This document shows, piece by piece, positions 16,148 through 24,725 of a stretch of 45,482 nt of DNA (positions are counted from its first letter, which is position 1; each line of letters opens with the position of its first letter). The translations under genes and the position numbers were made by a program. This DNA is from Bacteroidia bacterium. Lineage in GTDB: Bacteria; Bacteroidota; Bacteroidia; SXHM01. The notes below the pieces were generated by a model, which saw nothing but the letters and a program-made list of their open reading frames with translations, was not told the DNA's origin and did no database searches. The stretch covers positions 1 to 45,482 of the forward strand of contig JAGVLY010000108.1 of NCBI GenBank assembly GCA_020054035.1, written 5' to 3'.

Positions 16148-16174
16148 AAAAACCTGTCCGTTCAAACGGACAGG
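16148..16174 (-). terminator. intrinsic terminator or attenuator between FIST and PP2C genes
   Basis: On the minus strand a stem of CCTGTCCGT pairing with ACGGACAGG, with a 4-nt loop, is followed by T5. It lies 26 bp after the FIST stop codon and 27 bp before the phosphatase GTG, so transcription reaching the phosphatase would be reduced unless there is a second promoter. Confidence 0.75.
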
Positions 16175-16200
16175 CTTCAAGGATGTTTCAGTCTTTTTTA

Positions 16201-17340
16201 TCAAGCTTCTGTAAACGTTGTTATAGTCATGGTCTGGTTGTGTAGCTCACATTTTACCGTTGAGAAAAGCGGAGAAATTTCACCGTAAGAATAAAATCCT
16301 GTAATGGATGGAGTGTTTCCAAGAATATCTCTTACCGCTTCTACTTCTTCTTCAATACGCTGGTCAAGCACCAGTTTGCGCCCTACGCAGCTGATTAAAA
16401 TTGCAAAATCTGATTCTGCACCAAGTGACTGGTAGCTGTTTTCGGCAGCATTTCCGGCTCCGTCAATCAGTTTATCAAAGTTGGCTTTCATCAGGCGAAC
16501 AGTTGCTCCCTGAGGAATATCGCCTGCAAAGGTCATTGATTTATCTTCTTCGCTTACGGCCAAGACCGTTCTTACAAGTGATTCTGAATCTTCGTTCACT
16601 TTCATACCTAAAGGGAAGAGTAGTGCAGAACCCGGAAGATCTTTTGCTTTATCACCTAAATACATTTTATACAAATCAAGAGCGGGTTGCCCGTCTAACT
16701 CATATAATATGTTACCTACTGATTTTGTAACATGGCGTTCTACACCAAAAACATCCCAGCCTCCAACAGAACCAAAGCCAACTTTCAGGTCAGTTCCGTA
16801 AAATCCTACGGCTACAATGTTTCCTTCAGTAGGCGTTTCATTTAAACCTACTAATGTTTTTTCAAACTTAGCAGCATCACCTGCCAACCCACCTGTTACG
16901 GTAACTTTATTTTCAAGCGCATCATTTAAACCTCGTGATAATTCGCTGCCGTTTACTTTTAATCCATCAGAAAGGATAAACACGTGTTTAAGGTCATCCG
17001 CTTTTAGTTGTTTTGCAATGGCAGCGCCTGTTGCGTAGCTGTCGCCATTGTGTTCGCTGATAGTTGATTTAACTGTTTTTATTTTTGTTTTTTCAAACTC
17101 AACTGCTGATACAACAATAGAATCGTCATAAACCGAGTCGTTGAAAATTTCGCCCGATGTAGTTCCCGACATTATTTGTGCGTTGGGGTAAAAGGCTTTA
17201 ATTTCGTTGAAACGTTCAGGGTTGGTTAATGCATCACGTGAACCAAATACGGTTACAAAATTAGCTGAGCCATTAAGTCCTTTATCTGATGCCTGTTGCC
17301 ATCCTTTGTTTGATGTCCAGTTACGTTGTTCTGTTTTCAT
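16201..17340 (-). CDS. FIST domain signal sensor protein
   Basis: A 379-residue soluble protein with FIST_N (about 25-215) and FIST_C (about 225-360) domains and no attached output domain. Recognisable blocks are SGTTSGEIF (57-65), the VTGGLAGDAAKFEKT turn (about 148-162), FYGTDLKVGFGSVGGWDVFG and, near the end, GFYSYGEISP. FIST domains are proposed sensors of small ligands, possibly amino acids, and usually precede kinases, cyclases or chemotaxis domains. Here the probable outputs are the separate PP2C phosphatase and receiver genes downstream. The ATG at 17340 is 242 bp from the divergent gene, a region in which I saw no clear consensus promoter. Confidence 0.9.
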   Translation of the reverse strand: MKTEQRNWTSNKGWQQASDKGLNGSANFVTVFGSRDALTNPERFNEIKAFYPNAQIMSGTTSGEIFNDSVYDDSIVVSAVEFEKTKIKTVKSTISEHNGDSYATGAAIAKQLKADDLKHVFILSDGLKVNGSELSRGLNDALENKVTVTGGLAGDAAKFEKTLVGLNETPTEGNIVAVGFYGTDLKVGFGSVGGWDVFGVERHVTKSVGNILYELDGQPALDLYKMYLGDKAKDLPGSALLFPLGMKVNEDSESLVRTVLAVSEEDKSMTFAGDIPQGATVRLMKANFDKLIDGAGNAAENSYQSLGAESDFAILISCVGRKLVLDQRIEEEVEAVRDILGNTPSITGFYSYGEISPLFSTVKCELHNQTMTITTFTEA

Positions 17341-17582
17341 TTTTTGCGAGGTTAAATTATTTTTTGTTAGTGTAAGTATTTTTATTTTTTAGACCGATAC
17401 AGTTATTATTGCTACTAATGCTTTATATATAGTTACCGATTTTATAGCGCGGTTTTTAACGCAATTAAAACTGTTAAGGTTTCCGTTGGGCGGAAATATT
17501 TTCAGGTTCGTCCATTTGTAAAATGAGAAAATCTGTTCTACTGCAAATTCTTTTTACCTTAGTCGCCTCTTGAATAATTTCA

Positions 17583-17999
17583 ATGGCTAAAGCAAAATCA
17601 AGCATACTTTCTAATCAGGCGCAACACGAAATGCTTGAAAACTTCCGTCACGAAACCAAACGCTGGCAGAGTGAAATTGATTTCTGGAAAGTAGAGGGCT
17701 TGTTTTTTAAACGTTTGCTGGATATTTATTCATTGAAAATATCCAATGATGACGACCGTCTTGCCTTCTCCAGTTTTGAAGAAAAACTGAAACAATACAT
17801 TGAACATGTAATGGATAATCTGAAGAAGGAAATTCATTTGCACGAAGAATACCTTACTGAAGTATTGGACAAAAAAGCATTTTCGGAAGAATACACCTAT
17901 AAACTGCGCCACGAAAAACTGGCAAAGAATACCGCTGCACTTAAAAAGGAGTTCGTGATGTTTAAAGAGCGGCTTTATAAATTTACAGATACTATTTAG
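17583..17999 (+). CDS. hypothetical helical (coiled-coil) protein
   Basis: A 138-residue charged, almost wholly helical protein with heptad-like Leu spacing from about 20 to 130 and no hydrophobic segment. Conserved-looking features are RHETKRWQSEIDFWKVEG at about 22-39 and a run of Glu/Lys helices after it. I do not recognise the family. Its stop codon is followed after three bases by the biotin carboxylase ATG, so the two genes are one transcription unit and the protein may accompany carboxylase function or only share regulation. No consensus -7 box was seen; the nearest is TACCTTAG at about 17557-17564. Confidence 0.7.
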   Translation: MAKAKSSILSNQAQHEMLENFRHETKRWQSEIDFWKVEGLFFKRLLDIYSLKISNDDDRLAFSSFEEKLKQYIEHVMDNLKKEIHLHEEYLTEVLDKKAFSEEYTYKLRHEKLAKNTAALKKEFVMFKERLYKFTDTI

Positions 18000-18002
18000 T
18001 TG

Positions 18003-19484
18003 ATGAAGAAAATATTAGTTGCCAATCGTGGCGAAATTGCTTTGCGCATTATGCGCTCGGCAAAGGAGATGGGGATAAAAACAGTTGCCGTTTTTTCAGA
18101 AGCTGACCGTAATGCGTTACATGTACGTTATGCGGATGAGGCGGTTTGTATTGGCCCTCCTCAAAGTTCAAAGTCGTATCTGGATATTGATAAGATAGTA
18201 GATGCCTGCCGCAAAACAGGTGCTGATGCGGTGCATCCCGGTTACGGTTTCTTATCTGAGAATGCAAAGTTTGCTGAGCGTTTGAAGAAAGAAAAGATAA
18301 CATTCATCGGTCCTTCGCCTGAAGCGATGGAGATGATGGGAAGTAAATTGCAGGCAAAAGCAGCAGCTAAGAAATACAATATTCCCCTTGTACCCGGAAC
18401 AGATAAAGCCATTGAAAATATTGAAGAAGCAAAGAAGATAGCTAAAGCAACCGGCTTTCCTGTACTGATTAAAGCCAGCGCAGGTGGTGGTGGAAAAGGA
18501 ATGCGTCTAGTTGAGAGCGAAGAAAATCTGGAAGAGCAAATGACACTTGCTATTAATGAAGCTACATCTGCTTTTGGCGATGGCTCGGTGTTTATTGAAC
18601 GTTTTGTTACTTCACCGCGACATGTAGAAATTCAGGTGCTTGCAGATAATCACGGAAATGTTGTTCACTTATTTGAACGCGAATGTTCTATTCAGCGCAG
18701 ACACCAGAAGGTGATTGAAGAAGCACCTTCATCAGTACTTACGCCTGAAATCAGGCATAAGATGGGTGAGTGTGCAAAAGATGTGGCACGTGCCTGCAAT
18801 TACTCAGGTGCAGGAACAGTGGAGTTTTTGGTGGATGATAAACTGAATTTCTATTTTCTGGAAATGAATACGCGTTTACAGGTGGAGCATCCTGTTACCG
18901 AAATGATAACCGGAATTGATTTGGTGAAAGAGCAGATAAAAGTGGCGCGCAACGAAAAGCTTTCGTTCACACAGGATGATTTGAAGATTAACGGACATGC
19001 TATTGAAGTGCGTGTATATGCCGAAGACCCGACTAATAATTTCCTCCCCGACATTGGGAAATTATTGACCTATCGCAGACCCCAAGGTCCCGGTATTCGT
19101 GTGGACGATGGCTTTGAAGAAGGAATGGATATTCCTATCTATTACGACCCGATGATTGCAAAACTCACCGTTCATGCAGATACACGCAAAGCGGCAATTG
19201 ACAAAATGCTTCGCGCCATTGATGAATACGCTATTTCAGGAATAGAAACAACCTTGCCGTTTTGTAGTTTTGTATTGCAGCACAATAGTTTTACTTCGGG
19301 TAAATTTGATACCAATTTTATCAAGCATTATTTTGAGCCTTCAATGCTTGATAATAATAATGTGGAAGAAGCTGAGATAGCTGCTATTCTGGCTTCAAAA
19401 CTGTTGGCTGAGAAACAGGAACACCACACTAACTCTAATGGTTCAGCCGTTAAAACATCAGCGTGGAAAAAGAACCGTGTTTAA
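18003..19484 (+). CDS. accC: biotin carboxylase subunit of an acyl-CoA carboxylase
   Basis: A 493-residue ATP-grasp biotin carboxylase. It carries KILVANRGEIALRI at the start, the Gly-rich ATP loop KASAGGGGKGMR (about 157-168), FERECSIQRRHQKV, and the active-site EMNTRLQVEHPVTE block (about 287-300). It has no biotinyl domain, so it must work with a separate carrier and a carboxyltransferase, neither of which is adjacent. The C-terminal tail of about 40 residues beyond the BC core resembles Bacteroidota acetyl/propionyl-CoA carboxylase subunits. The start is the ATG at 18003, immediately after a TTG. The carboxylated acyl-CoA is not decided by the sequence, so the symbol is provisional. Confidence 0.85.
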   Translation: MKKILVANRGEIALRIMRSAKEMGIKTVAVFSEADRNALHVRYADEAVCIGPPQSSKSYLDIDKIVDACRKTGADAVHPGYGFLSENAKFAERLKKEKITFIGPSPEAMEMMGSKLQAKAAAKKYNIPLVPGTDKAIENIEEAKKIAKATGFPVLIKASAGGGGKGMRLVESEENLEEQMTLAINEATSAFGDGSVFIERFVTSPRHVEIQVLADNHGNVVHLFERECSIQRRHQKVIEEAPSSVLTPEIRHKMGECAKDVARACNYSGAGTVEFLVDDKLNFYFLEMNTRLQVEHPVTEMITGIDLVKEQIKVARNEKLSFTQDDLKINGHAIEVRVYAEDPTNNFLPDIGKLLTYRRPQGPGIRVDDGFEEGMDIPIYYDPMIAKLTVHADTRKAAIDKMLRAIDEYAISGIETTLPFCSFVLQHNSFTSGKFDTNFIKHYFEPSMLDNNNVEEAEIAAILASKLLAEKQEHHTNSNGSAVKTSAWKKNRV

Positions 19485-19518
19485 TGCGCGGCACGCTTTT
19501 AGCAGAAGGGTTTGCATT

Positions 19519-20142
19519 ATGAGTAAACTTTCTTATTTATTCTCAATCGTATTTTTAATTGCTTTTTCTGCCCATGCGCAGGACACTATTCCTCAAACGG
19601 GGTTAAAGAAAAAAAGTAAGTCTTCTAAAAAAGAGCAGGAGCGAACCGTAATTGATGGCGACACGTTAGCTGTTTATAATTTGCCGGTTGTGAGCATTGG
19701 CGGAGAGCGTACTTTTAAAACCAAGAAAGAAGAAAAGAAGTATTGGCGCATGGTGCGTAATGTGAAGAAAGCCTTGCCTTATGCAAAAATCGCGAAAGAA
19801 AAACTGGATAAATACGAAGCGCAATTAGAAGGCAAGCAAAAGCGTGAGCGTAAACTGATAATGAAACAGGTAGAGCAGGAGCTGCTGGATGAGTATTCGG
19901 ATGAGTTGAAAGGATTAACCATTACTCAAGGACGAATTTTATTGAAGCTGATTGACCGCGAAACCGGGCACACATCTTATGATTTAGTGGAAAGTCTGCG
20001 AGGGTGGTTTTCAGCCAACTTCTGGCAGGGAATTGCGGTATTATTTGATGCTGATTTAAAAAGTGATTTCAATCCTAAGACAAGCGCTGACGATGCCATG
20101 ATTGATGAAATTGTGGTGAGGATTGAGAACGGAGAACTTTAA
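19519..20142 (+). CDS. DUF4294 domain exported protein
   Basis: A 207-residue protein beginning with the signal peptide MSKLSYLFSIVFLIAFSAHAQ; the frame open from 19438 overlaps accC and lacks a signal. After a Lys/Ser-rich linker comes the DUF4294 domain, of unknown function and typical of Bacteroidota: TVIDGDTLAVYNLP, then a long basic helix (KKYWRMVRNVKKALPYAK) and the block KLIDRETGHTSYDLV. Its stop codon overlaps that of the convergent TIGR02757 gene by four bases. It starts 34 bp after accC and may be co-transcribed with it. The function is unknown. Confidence 0.85.
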   Translation: MSKLSYLFSIVFLIAFSAHAQDTIPQTGLKKKSKSSKKEQERTVIDGDTLAVYNLPVVSIGGERTFKTKKEEKKYWRMVRNVKKALPYAKIAKEKLDKYEAQLEGKQKRERKLIMKQVEQELLDEYSDELKGLTITQGRILLKLIDRETGHTSYDLVESLRGWFSANFWQGIAVLFDADLKSDFNPKTSADDAMIDEIVVRIENGEL

Positions 20143-20903
20143 AACTTCTCAAACACCCCCAACCCAAACAGCGCAAAGTCATATTTTACAGGGTCTTTAG
20201 CATCAAACTTTCTCAAGGCTTTTGTGAGTTCTTCTGTTGCCTGCCAGTCGTTTTGTTTGCGTTTTAGTAGTTTAAGTTTTCGGGCAACATTGCCGGAATG
20301 GACATCCAGAGGGCAATAGAGTAGGGAAGGAGAGATGCTTTTCCAGATTCCGAAATCAACACCGCGCTTGTCGTTGCGCACCATCCAGCGCAGGAACATA
20401 TTCAATCTCTTGGAAGCCGAGCCGGCTGCCGGATTAGAAACGTGCTTCTCTGTTCGCTTGGGATGCGGGATAGAAAAGAATACGTTGTTAAAATAAACCA
20501 AAGCATCTTTGATATTTTCTTTTTTGCTGAAGACTTTTTCCATTCCACCGTGCTGCGAATAAATGTTGCGCAGCGATAAAATAAAGAACTCCAAATCAAC
20601 AGCATTGAAGGTGCGGTGTTTAAAATTTTGGAGCCTTTGTAATTCTTTATCACTTGCCTGCATTACAAAATCATAAGGACTTAAGTCCATCGCCTCTACC
20701 AGCTTTTTTGCATTGTTGATAATGGTGGTGCGTTGTCCCCAGGCAATGGTTGCAGCAAGAAACGCGCTGATCTCAATGTCTTCCTTTTTTGTGAAAAGAT
20801 GCGGAATACTTATCGGGTCGGAAGTGATGAAGTCGGGACGATTGTATTTATCGTAAGCGGCTTCCAGAAAATCATGAAGCTGCTCTTTGTTGAGTGCTGC
20901 CAT
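20139..20903 (-). CDS. TIGR02757 (DUF2400) family protein
   Basis: A 254-residue protein of the TIGR02757 family, which is common in Bacteroidota and has no assigned function. The family blocks seen are the opening DFLEAAYDKYNRPDFI, EISAFLAATIAWGQRTTIINNA and, in the second half, RLNMFLRWMVRNDKRGVDFG followed by the LDVHSGNVARKLKLL segment. The last two resemble the helix-hairpin-helix DNA-glycosylase-like core, so a nucleic-acid role is possible but unproven. The ATG overlaps the stop codon of the upstream lipoprotein (TAATG), and the stop overlaps the convergent DUF4294 gene. Confidence 0.85.
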   Translation of the reverse strand: MAALNKEQLHDFLEAAYDKYNRPDFITSDPISIPHLFTKKEDIEISAFLAATIAWGQRTTIINNAKKLVEAMDLSPYDFVMQASDKELQRLQNFKHRTFNAVDLEFFILSLRNIYSQHGGMEKVFSKKENIKDALVYFNNVFFSIPHPKRTEKHVSNPAAGSASKRLNMFLRWMVRNDKRGVDFGIWKSISPSLLYCPLDVHSGNVARKLKLLKRKQNDWQATEELTKALRKFDAKDPVKYDFALFGLGVFEKF

Positions 20904-22057
20904 TATTGTCCTGTTATTTTCTTGTAGCCTTCTGTGTTTTGAAGCGTGATAAATAAGGTCTCGCTTCTCAGTCTTTCAGCATCTGCAAAGCCAAGTGCTG
21001 CTGCTTCATTCAAGGCTATTTCTGCTTCAACAGAATTGTTCATCATCATAAAATATTTAGTTCGCAGGTAGGCGTGTTCTGAATTAGTGGGGTCAACTAA
21101 TTTGTAAATACTCAGAAATTTATCTGCTTCGGGTAATCTGCGGCTGTTAAGTGCTGAGTTGGAATAACTGAATGCAACAAGGTTGAGGAAATTCTTCAGT
21201 CTTATATTCATGAACTTTTCATCACCATTGTTTTTGGCAATCCTTTGTTCAAGGTTTTTAAACTCATTCTTCCACCAGTTGAAATCATTTTTTACAAAGG
21301 CTTCGGAGTAGAATTGCTTTTGTTTTTTTTCGCGTCCAATTATTTTCTTGTCGATGGTGTTTTCATTTTTTTGGGATGGGGCAGGCGAGAGGCAGAAAGT
21401 AATTGCCTTGCTCATGGTTTCCACCGGTGGCCATTCGTGCGCACCATCAAAGTATTTAATCAGGTGTTTTAGTTCTGAATTTTTAAGTGCTTCACCTGCA
21501 TCATAAATCTCGGTCAGGTTCATGTCTTCTTTTCCGGCAATGCCGACAAAAATTAAATCAGTTCTTTGTTGTGAGGGTTGAGCAGGCAGACCTACAGAGC
21601 AGGAGATTACACCTGCGATGTTGTTGTTTTGTACTGCAAGGTTTCCGGCAATTCTTCCGCCACCTGAAAATCCGCAGGTGAAGATTTTCTGTTCGTTAAT
21701 TTTTAGTTTTTGTTTTGTGTCGGCAAATAACTGATTGGCTGCGGTACTTACTGTAGTCCAATCCATGCCGTTTTTTGTGGTGTTGCTTGCGATGAAAATG
21801 ATACTTAAACTATCGGCTATGGATTTGTATTTCTCAAGCGGAAAATTTCCTTTTCCCTGCGGGTCGAAAAAGTAAATTGCCGGGAAGGTTTTTGTGGTGT
21901 CGTAATTTACAGGGAGGTAAAGGGTGTAGGTATTTTCGGTATAGATTTTTCCTGCGGAGTAAACGGTTTTTGCTTTTGGGGTTACAGTTTGTTTATTTTC
22001 TTTTTCTGAGCAGGAGAAAATAACATATGAGAAGATTAATAGATAAGTCTGTTTCAT
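20903..22057 (-). CDS. lipid-anchored alpha/beta hydrolase (esterase-like)
   Basis: A 384-residue lipoprotein; the signal ends YVIFSC with Cys16 as the anchor. The first half is an alpha/beta-hydrolase: nucleophile S131 in CGFSGGG, an oxyanion region FFDPQGKG (64-71), and a candidate catalytic His207 in DGAHEWPP. This is the pattern of polyhydroxybutyrate depolymerase/feruloyl-esterase-like (LpqC) and dienelactone-hydrolase-like enzymes. The second half (about 240-384) is helical and TPR-like, an unusual addition. It may cleave an ester outside the inner membrane. It is translationally coupled to the TIGR02757 gene by one shared base. Confidence 0.8.
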   Translation of the reverse strand: MKQTYLLIFSYVIFSCSEKENKQTVTPKAKTVYSAGKIYTENTYTLYLPVNYDTTKTFPAIYFFDPQGKGNFPLEKYKSIADSLSIIFIASNTTKNGMDWTTVSTAANQLFADTKQKLKINEQKIFTCGFSGGGRIAGNLAVQNNNIAGVISCSVGLPAQPSQQRTDLIFVGIAGKEDMNLTEIYDAGEALKNSELKHLIKYFDGAHEWPPVETMSKAITFCLSPAPSQKNENTIDKKIIGREKKQKQFYSEAFVKNDFNWWKNEFKNLEQRIAKNNGDEKFMNIRLKNFLNLVAFSYSNSALNSRRLPEADKFLSIYKLVDPTNSEHAYLRTKYFMMMNNSVEAEIALNEAAALGFADAERLRSETLFITLQNTEGYKKITGQ

Positions 22058-22066
22058 GATTTAAAA

Positions 22067-22090
22067 CACTTCGACTACGCTCAGTGTGAC
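22067..22090. repeat. short interspersed palindromic repeat
   Basis: CACTTCGAC-TACG-CTCAGTG followed by TGAC. The half-palindrome is a sequence I recognise from many bacterial intergenic regions, where it occurs as dispersed palindromic copies. It lies just upstream of the esterase-like lipoprotein start (22057) and after the stop of the preceding gene. Confidence 0.55.
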
Positions 22091-22100
22091 AAAACGCTCT

Positions 22101-22583
22101 TTAATTTACGGTTTGCAAAATCCAGCTGTCTTTCAGCGCTATTTCCCAATTTGTTTCCCAGTCTTTTTTTGTGGTAACAAGGTTGTTGAAAATAACAGTG
22201 TTCTCTGTCAGCTCTGATTTTTCAAGCAGGGTTGAGACCTGTGGAAGTTTGCAGGTTTTTATTTGCCCGTCTTTGCGGTAGGCAATCTGCATGCGGTCTA
22301 ACAAATCTGTATTGAAATCTGCTTCTATCTTTTTAACCAATGCTACCGATTTATCAATGGAGCAGCCGCTTGCTGCCGCTTGTTGCTCGTCAACACCAAT
22401 TACTAAAAAGCGGTTGTGCAGTATTTCTGCCGCAGCTTTAAGTGCAGCTCCGTGTGCCGACCATGTTGTTACAAACTCGGTTGCAAGAGTATTTAGTTGC
22501 TGAACTTCAGCGGCAGTAAATTCTCTGCTGCTCTGGTAAATCCAGATGCGTGAAGAGGGGGATAGTTGGGATAGTGTTGTCAT
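22101..22583 (-). CDS. small protein usually labelled 'ABC transporter ATPase' but lacking a P-loop
   Basis: A 160-residue protein, starting MTTLSQLSPSSRIWIYQSSREF at 22583 (the frame opens earlier but overlaps the previous gene). This family is widely labelled 'ABC transporter ATPase' in Bacteroidota, but I find no Walker A, ABC signature or Walker B motif, so the label is misleading. The visible features are helices, an N-terminal RxxxxYQSSREFT block and HNRFLVIGVDEQQAAASGCSIDKS. The ATG starts one base after the stop of the Fe-S gene upstream, so the two are coupled. I infer that it may help in assembly or regulation of the Fe-S proteins, on neighbourhood only. Confidence 0.65.
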   Translation of the reverse strand: MTTLSQLSPSSRIWIYQSSREFTAAEVQQLNTLATEFVTTWSAHGAALKAAAEILHNRFLVIGVDEQQAAASGCSIDKSVALVKKIEADFNTDLLDRMQIAYRKDGQIKTCKLPQVSTLLEKSELTENTVIFNNLVTTKKDWETNWEIALKDSWILQTVN

Positions 22584-22584
22584 T

Positions 22585-23370
22585 TTACAAATCCTGTGCG
22601 CTGGCAATTAACTCAGCCACGTCATACACTTTTACTTCGCCTTCTTTGTTGAAGTGCTTTACGCCATCGGTCATCATGGTCATACAAAAGGGGCAGCCGG
22701 TTGCAATTACGCTGGGGTTTAATGCCAATGCTTCTTCGGCACGCTCTACGTTTACTTCTTTATCACCGTGTTCGGCTTCTTTAAACATTTGCGCACCGCC
22801 TGCACCGCAGCAAAGTCCGTTGGCGCGACTGCGTTTCATTTCGGTTAATTCGCTGTCGAGTTTTTCGATAACACTGCGTGGAGCTTCATATTCGCTGTTG
22901 GCGCGGCCAAGGTAGCAGGGGTCGTGAAAGGTTATTTTTTTGCCTTTGAACGAACCGCCTTCTACTTTCAGTTTGCCTGAATCAATAAGTTGCTGAATGA
23001 GTTGGGTGTGGTGGATTACTTCGTAGTTACCGCCTAAATCGGGATATTCGTTTTTTAAGGTATTGAAGCAATGTGGGCAGCCTGTTACAATTTTCTTTAC
23101 TTCATAGCCGTTCAGCACCTGAATGTTGGTGAATGCCTGCATCTGGAAAAGGAATTCGTTTCCGGCACGTTTTGCTGGGTCGCCTGTGCATGATTCTTCA
23201 GTGCCAAGCACCGCAAATTTTACTTCGGCTTTATTTAAAATCTTAACGATGGCTTTGGTTATTTTCTTAGCGCGGTCGTCAAAACTCCCGGCACAACCCA
23301 CCCAGAAAAGTATTTCGGGAACTTCACCATTGGCAATACATTCAGCCATTGTTGGAACTTTCATTTCCAT
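22585..23370 (-). CDS. (Fe-S)-binding oxidoreductase subunit with CCG domains (HdrB/GlpC-like)
   Basis: A 261-residue soluble protein with two cysteine-rich CCG domains, as in heterodisulfide reductase HdrB, GlpC and LutA. Motif 1 is GCAGSF... CPHCFNTLKNEYP and motif 2 is FHDPCYLGR... CCGAGGAQMF... GCPFCMTM. These residues bind unusual Fe-S clusters in electron-transfer or oxidoreductase complexes. It follows, 25 bp downstream, the membrane [4Fe-4S] protein on the same strand, which probably forms a complex with it. The substrate is not visible from sequence. Confidence 0.85.
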   Translation of the reverse strand: MEMKVPTMAECIANGEVPEILFWVGCAGSFDDRAKKITKAIVKILNKAEVKFAVLGTEESCTGDPAKRAGNEFLFQMQAFTNIQVLNGYEVKKIVTGCPHCFNTLKNEYPDLGGNYEVIHHTQLIQQLIDSGKLKVEGGSFKGKKITFHDPCYLGRANSEYEAPRSVIEKLDSELTEMKRSRANGLCCGAGGAQMFKEAEHGDKEVNVERAEEALALNPSVIATGCPFCMTMMTDGVKHFNKEGEVKVYDVAELIASAQDL

Positions 23371-23395
23371 ATTCTAATTATTTAGATAATTAATA

Positions 23396-24694
23396 TTATG
23401 CTTCGTTTGCCCAGTTCAGTCTGTCGGCCTGGCCGAATTGCCAAGGCGCACCGTTGTTTTCTACATTGGTAAACATTCCGGCTAAAGCAGCAGGGGCGTT
23501 TGATTCTTCCATTACTAAGTTTCTGCGCAGGTCAATAATGATGCTCAACGGGTCAATGTTTATAGGACAAGCCTCCACACAGGCATTGCACGAAGTGCAG
23601 GCCCATAACTCTTCTGGAGTTATGTAATCGTGTAACAATGATTTGGTGTCGGGTGTTTTTTTGTCAAGATTTTTACCATACTCTTCTAGGCGGTCGCGGG
23701 TATCCATCATGATTTTGCGTGGCGAAAGTTTTTTGCCCGTAATGTTGGCCGGGCAATTAGATGTGCAGCGTCCGCACTCGGTGCAGGAGTATGCATTCAT
23801 CAATTGCACCCATGATAAATCGTTTACATCCTTTGCTCCGAACTTAACGGGAGCAGCATCGGCAGGTGGGGGAGTGGCAGAGGGATCAAACATCAGCTTT
23901 ACCTCATTGGTAACCGATTCCATGTTGCTGAATTTACCTTTTGGATTAAGGTTGGAATAAAACACGTTCGGAAAAGCCAACAGAATGTGGAAGTGTTTGG
24001 AGTAAGGAACATAATTGAGGAAGAAGAGAATACCGCAGATGTGGAACCACCAAACCGAGCGCTCAATCATAATAAGTGTTTCGCTGCTGAGGCCTGTGAA
24101 CAGGGCTGAATAGTATTGTGAAATAGGATACGCCCCTGCCTGAACATAATGTTCAACACCACGGCTTTGCAATACCTGATCGGTTGCATTCATGGTGAAG
24201 AAGGCGGTCATCAATAAAATCTCGATGGTAAGAATCAAGTTGGCATCGCTGCGTGGCCATGAGGTCATTTCGGTCGACCAGAAACGTTTTAGTTTTATAA
24301 TATTTCTGCGGATAAGAAATACGATACAGGCTATTAACACACCTAGCCCGAGGAATTCAAAGGAGGCGATTACAAAATCATAAAAACCACCGAGAAATGC
24401 GAATACGCGGTGCGTGCCTGCCACTCCGTCAATAATGATTTCGAGTAATTCGATATTCATAATCACAAAGCCGATGTAAATCAAAATGTGCATGATTCCG
24501 GCAACGGGGCGCACCACCATTTTTGATTGTCCGATGGCAACCAGCGACATTACTTTCAGTCGTTCGGCAAAGTTGTCGTTCAGATTTTGATCTCTGCCCA
24601 ACCTGATGTTGCGCACGATGGTTTTGATTTTAAGCGCGAATAAAGTGAATGCGCCAACGAACAGCAGTAAGAAGATTATGTTGGAGATACCCAT
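23396..24694 (-). CDS. membrane 2x[4Fe-4S] electron-transfer protein (NarI/DsrM-like + ferredoxin domain)
   Basis: I start it at 24694 (MGISNIIFLLLFVGAFTLF, the first transmembrane helix), giving 432 residues; the frame is open for another 36 codons that would overlap the neighbouring MCE gene. The N-terminal half has about five or six transmembrane helices, similar to NarI/DsrM-type quinol-interacting subunits. The C-terminal domain has two ferredoxin motifs: CTECGRCTSNC (304-314) and CTSCNACVEAC (366-376), each followed by Pro. With the CCG protein it resembles a HdrD/GlpC- or DsrMK-like membrane complex that may pass electrons between quinones and an unknown partner. Confidence 0.85.
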   Translation of the reverse strand: MGISNIIFLLLFVGAFTLFALKIKTIVRNIRLGRDQNLNDNFAERLKVMSLVAIGQSKMVVRPVAGIMHILIYIGFVIMNIELLEIIIDGVAGTHRVFAFLGGFYDFVIASFEFLGLGVLIACIVFLIRRNIIKLKRFWSTEMTSWPRSDANLILTIEILLMTAFFTMNATDQVLQSRGVEHYVQAGAYPISQYYSALFTGLSSETLIMIERSVWWFHICGILFFLNYVPYSKHFHILLAFPNVFYSNLNPKGKFSNMESVTNEVKLMFDPSATPPPADAAPVKFGAKDVNDLSWVQLMNAYSCTECGRCTSNCPANITGKKLSPRKIMMDTRDRLEEYGKNLDKKTPDTKSLLHDYITPEELWACTSCNACVEACPINIDPLSIIIDLRRNLVMEESNAPAALAGMFTNVENNGAPWQFGQADRLNWANEA

Positions 24695-24725
24695 TGTAGA
24701 TTCAGTGATCGGGTTTAACGTTAAA

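Noticed and set aside
16401-16730. Plus-strand frame opposite the FIST gene
   Set aside because: The minus-strand protein aligns with FIST_C in full; the opposite frame has no family features.
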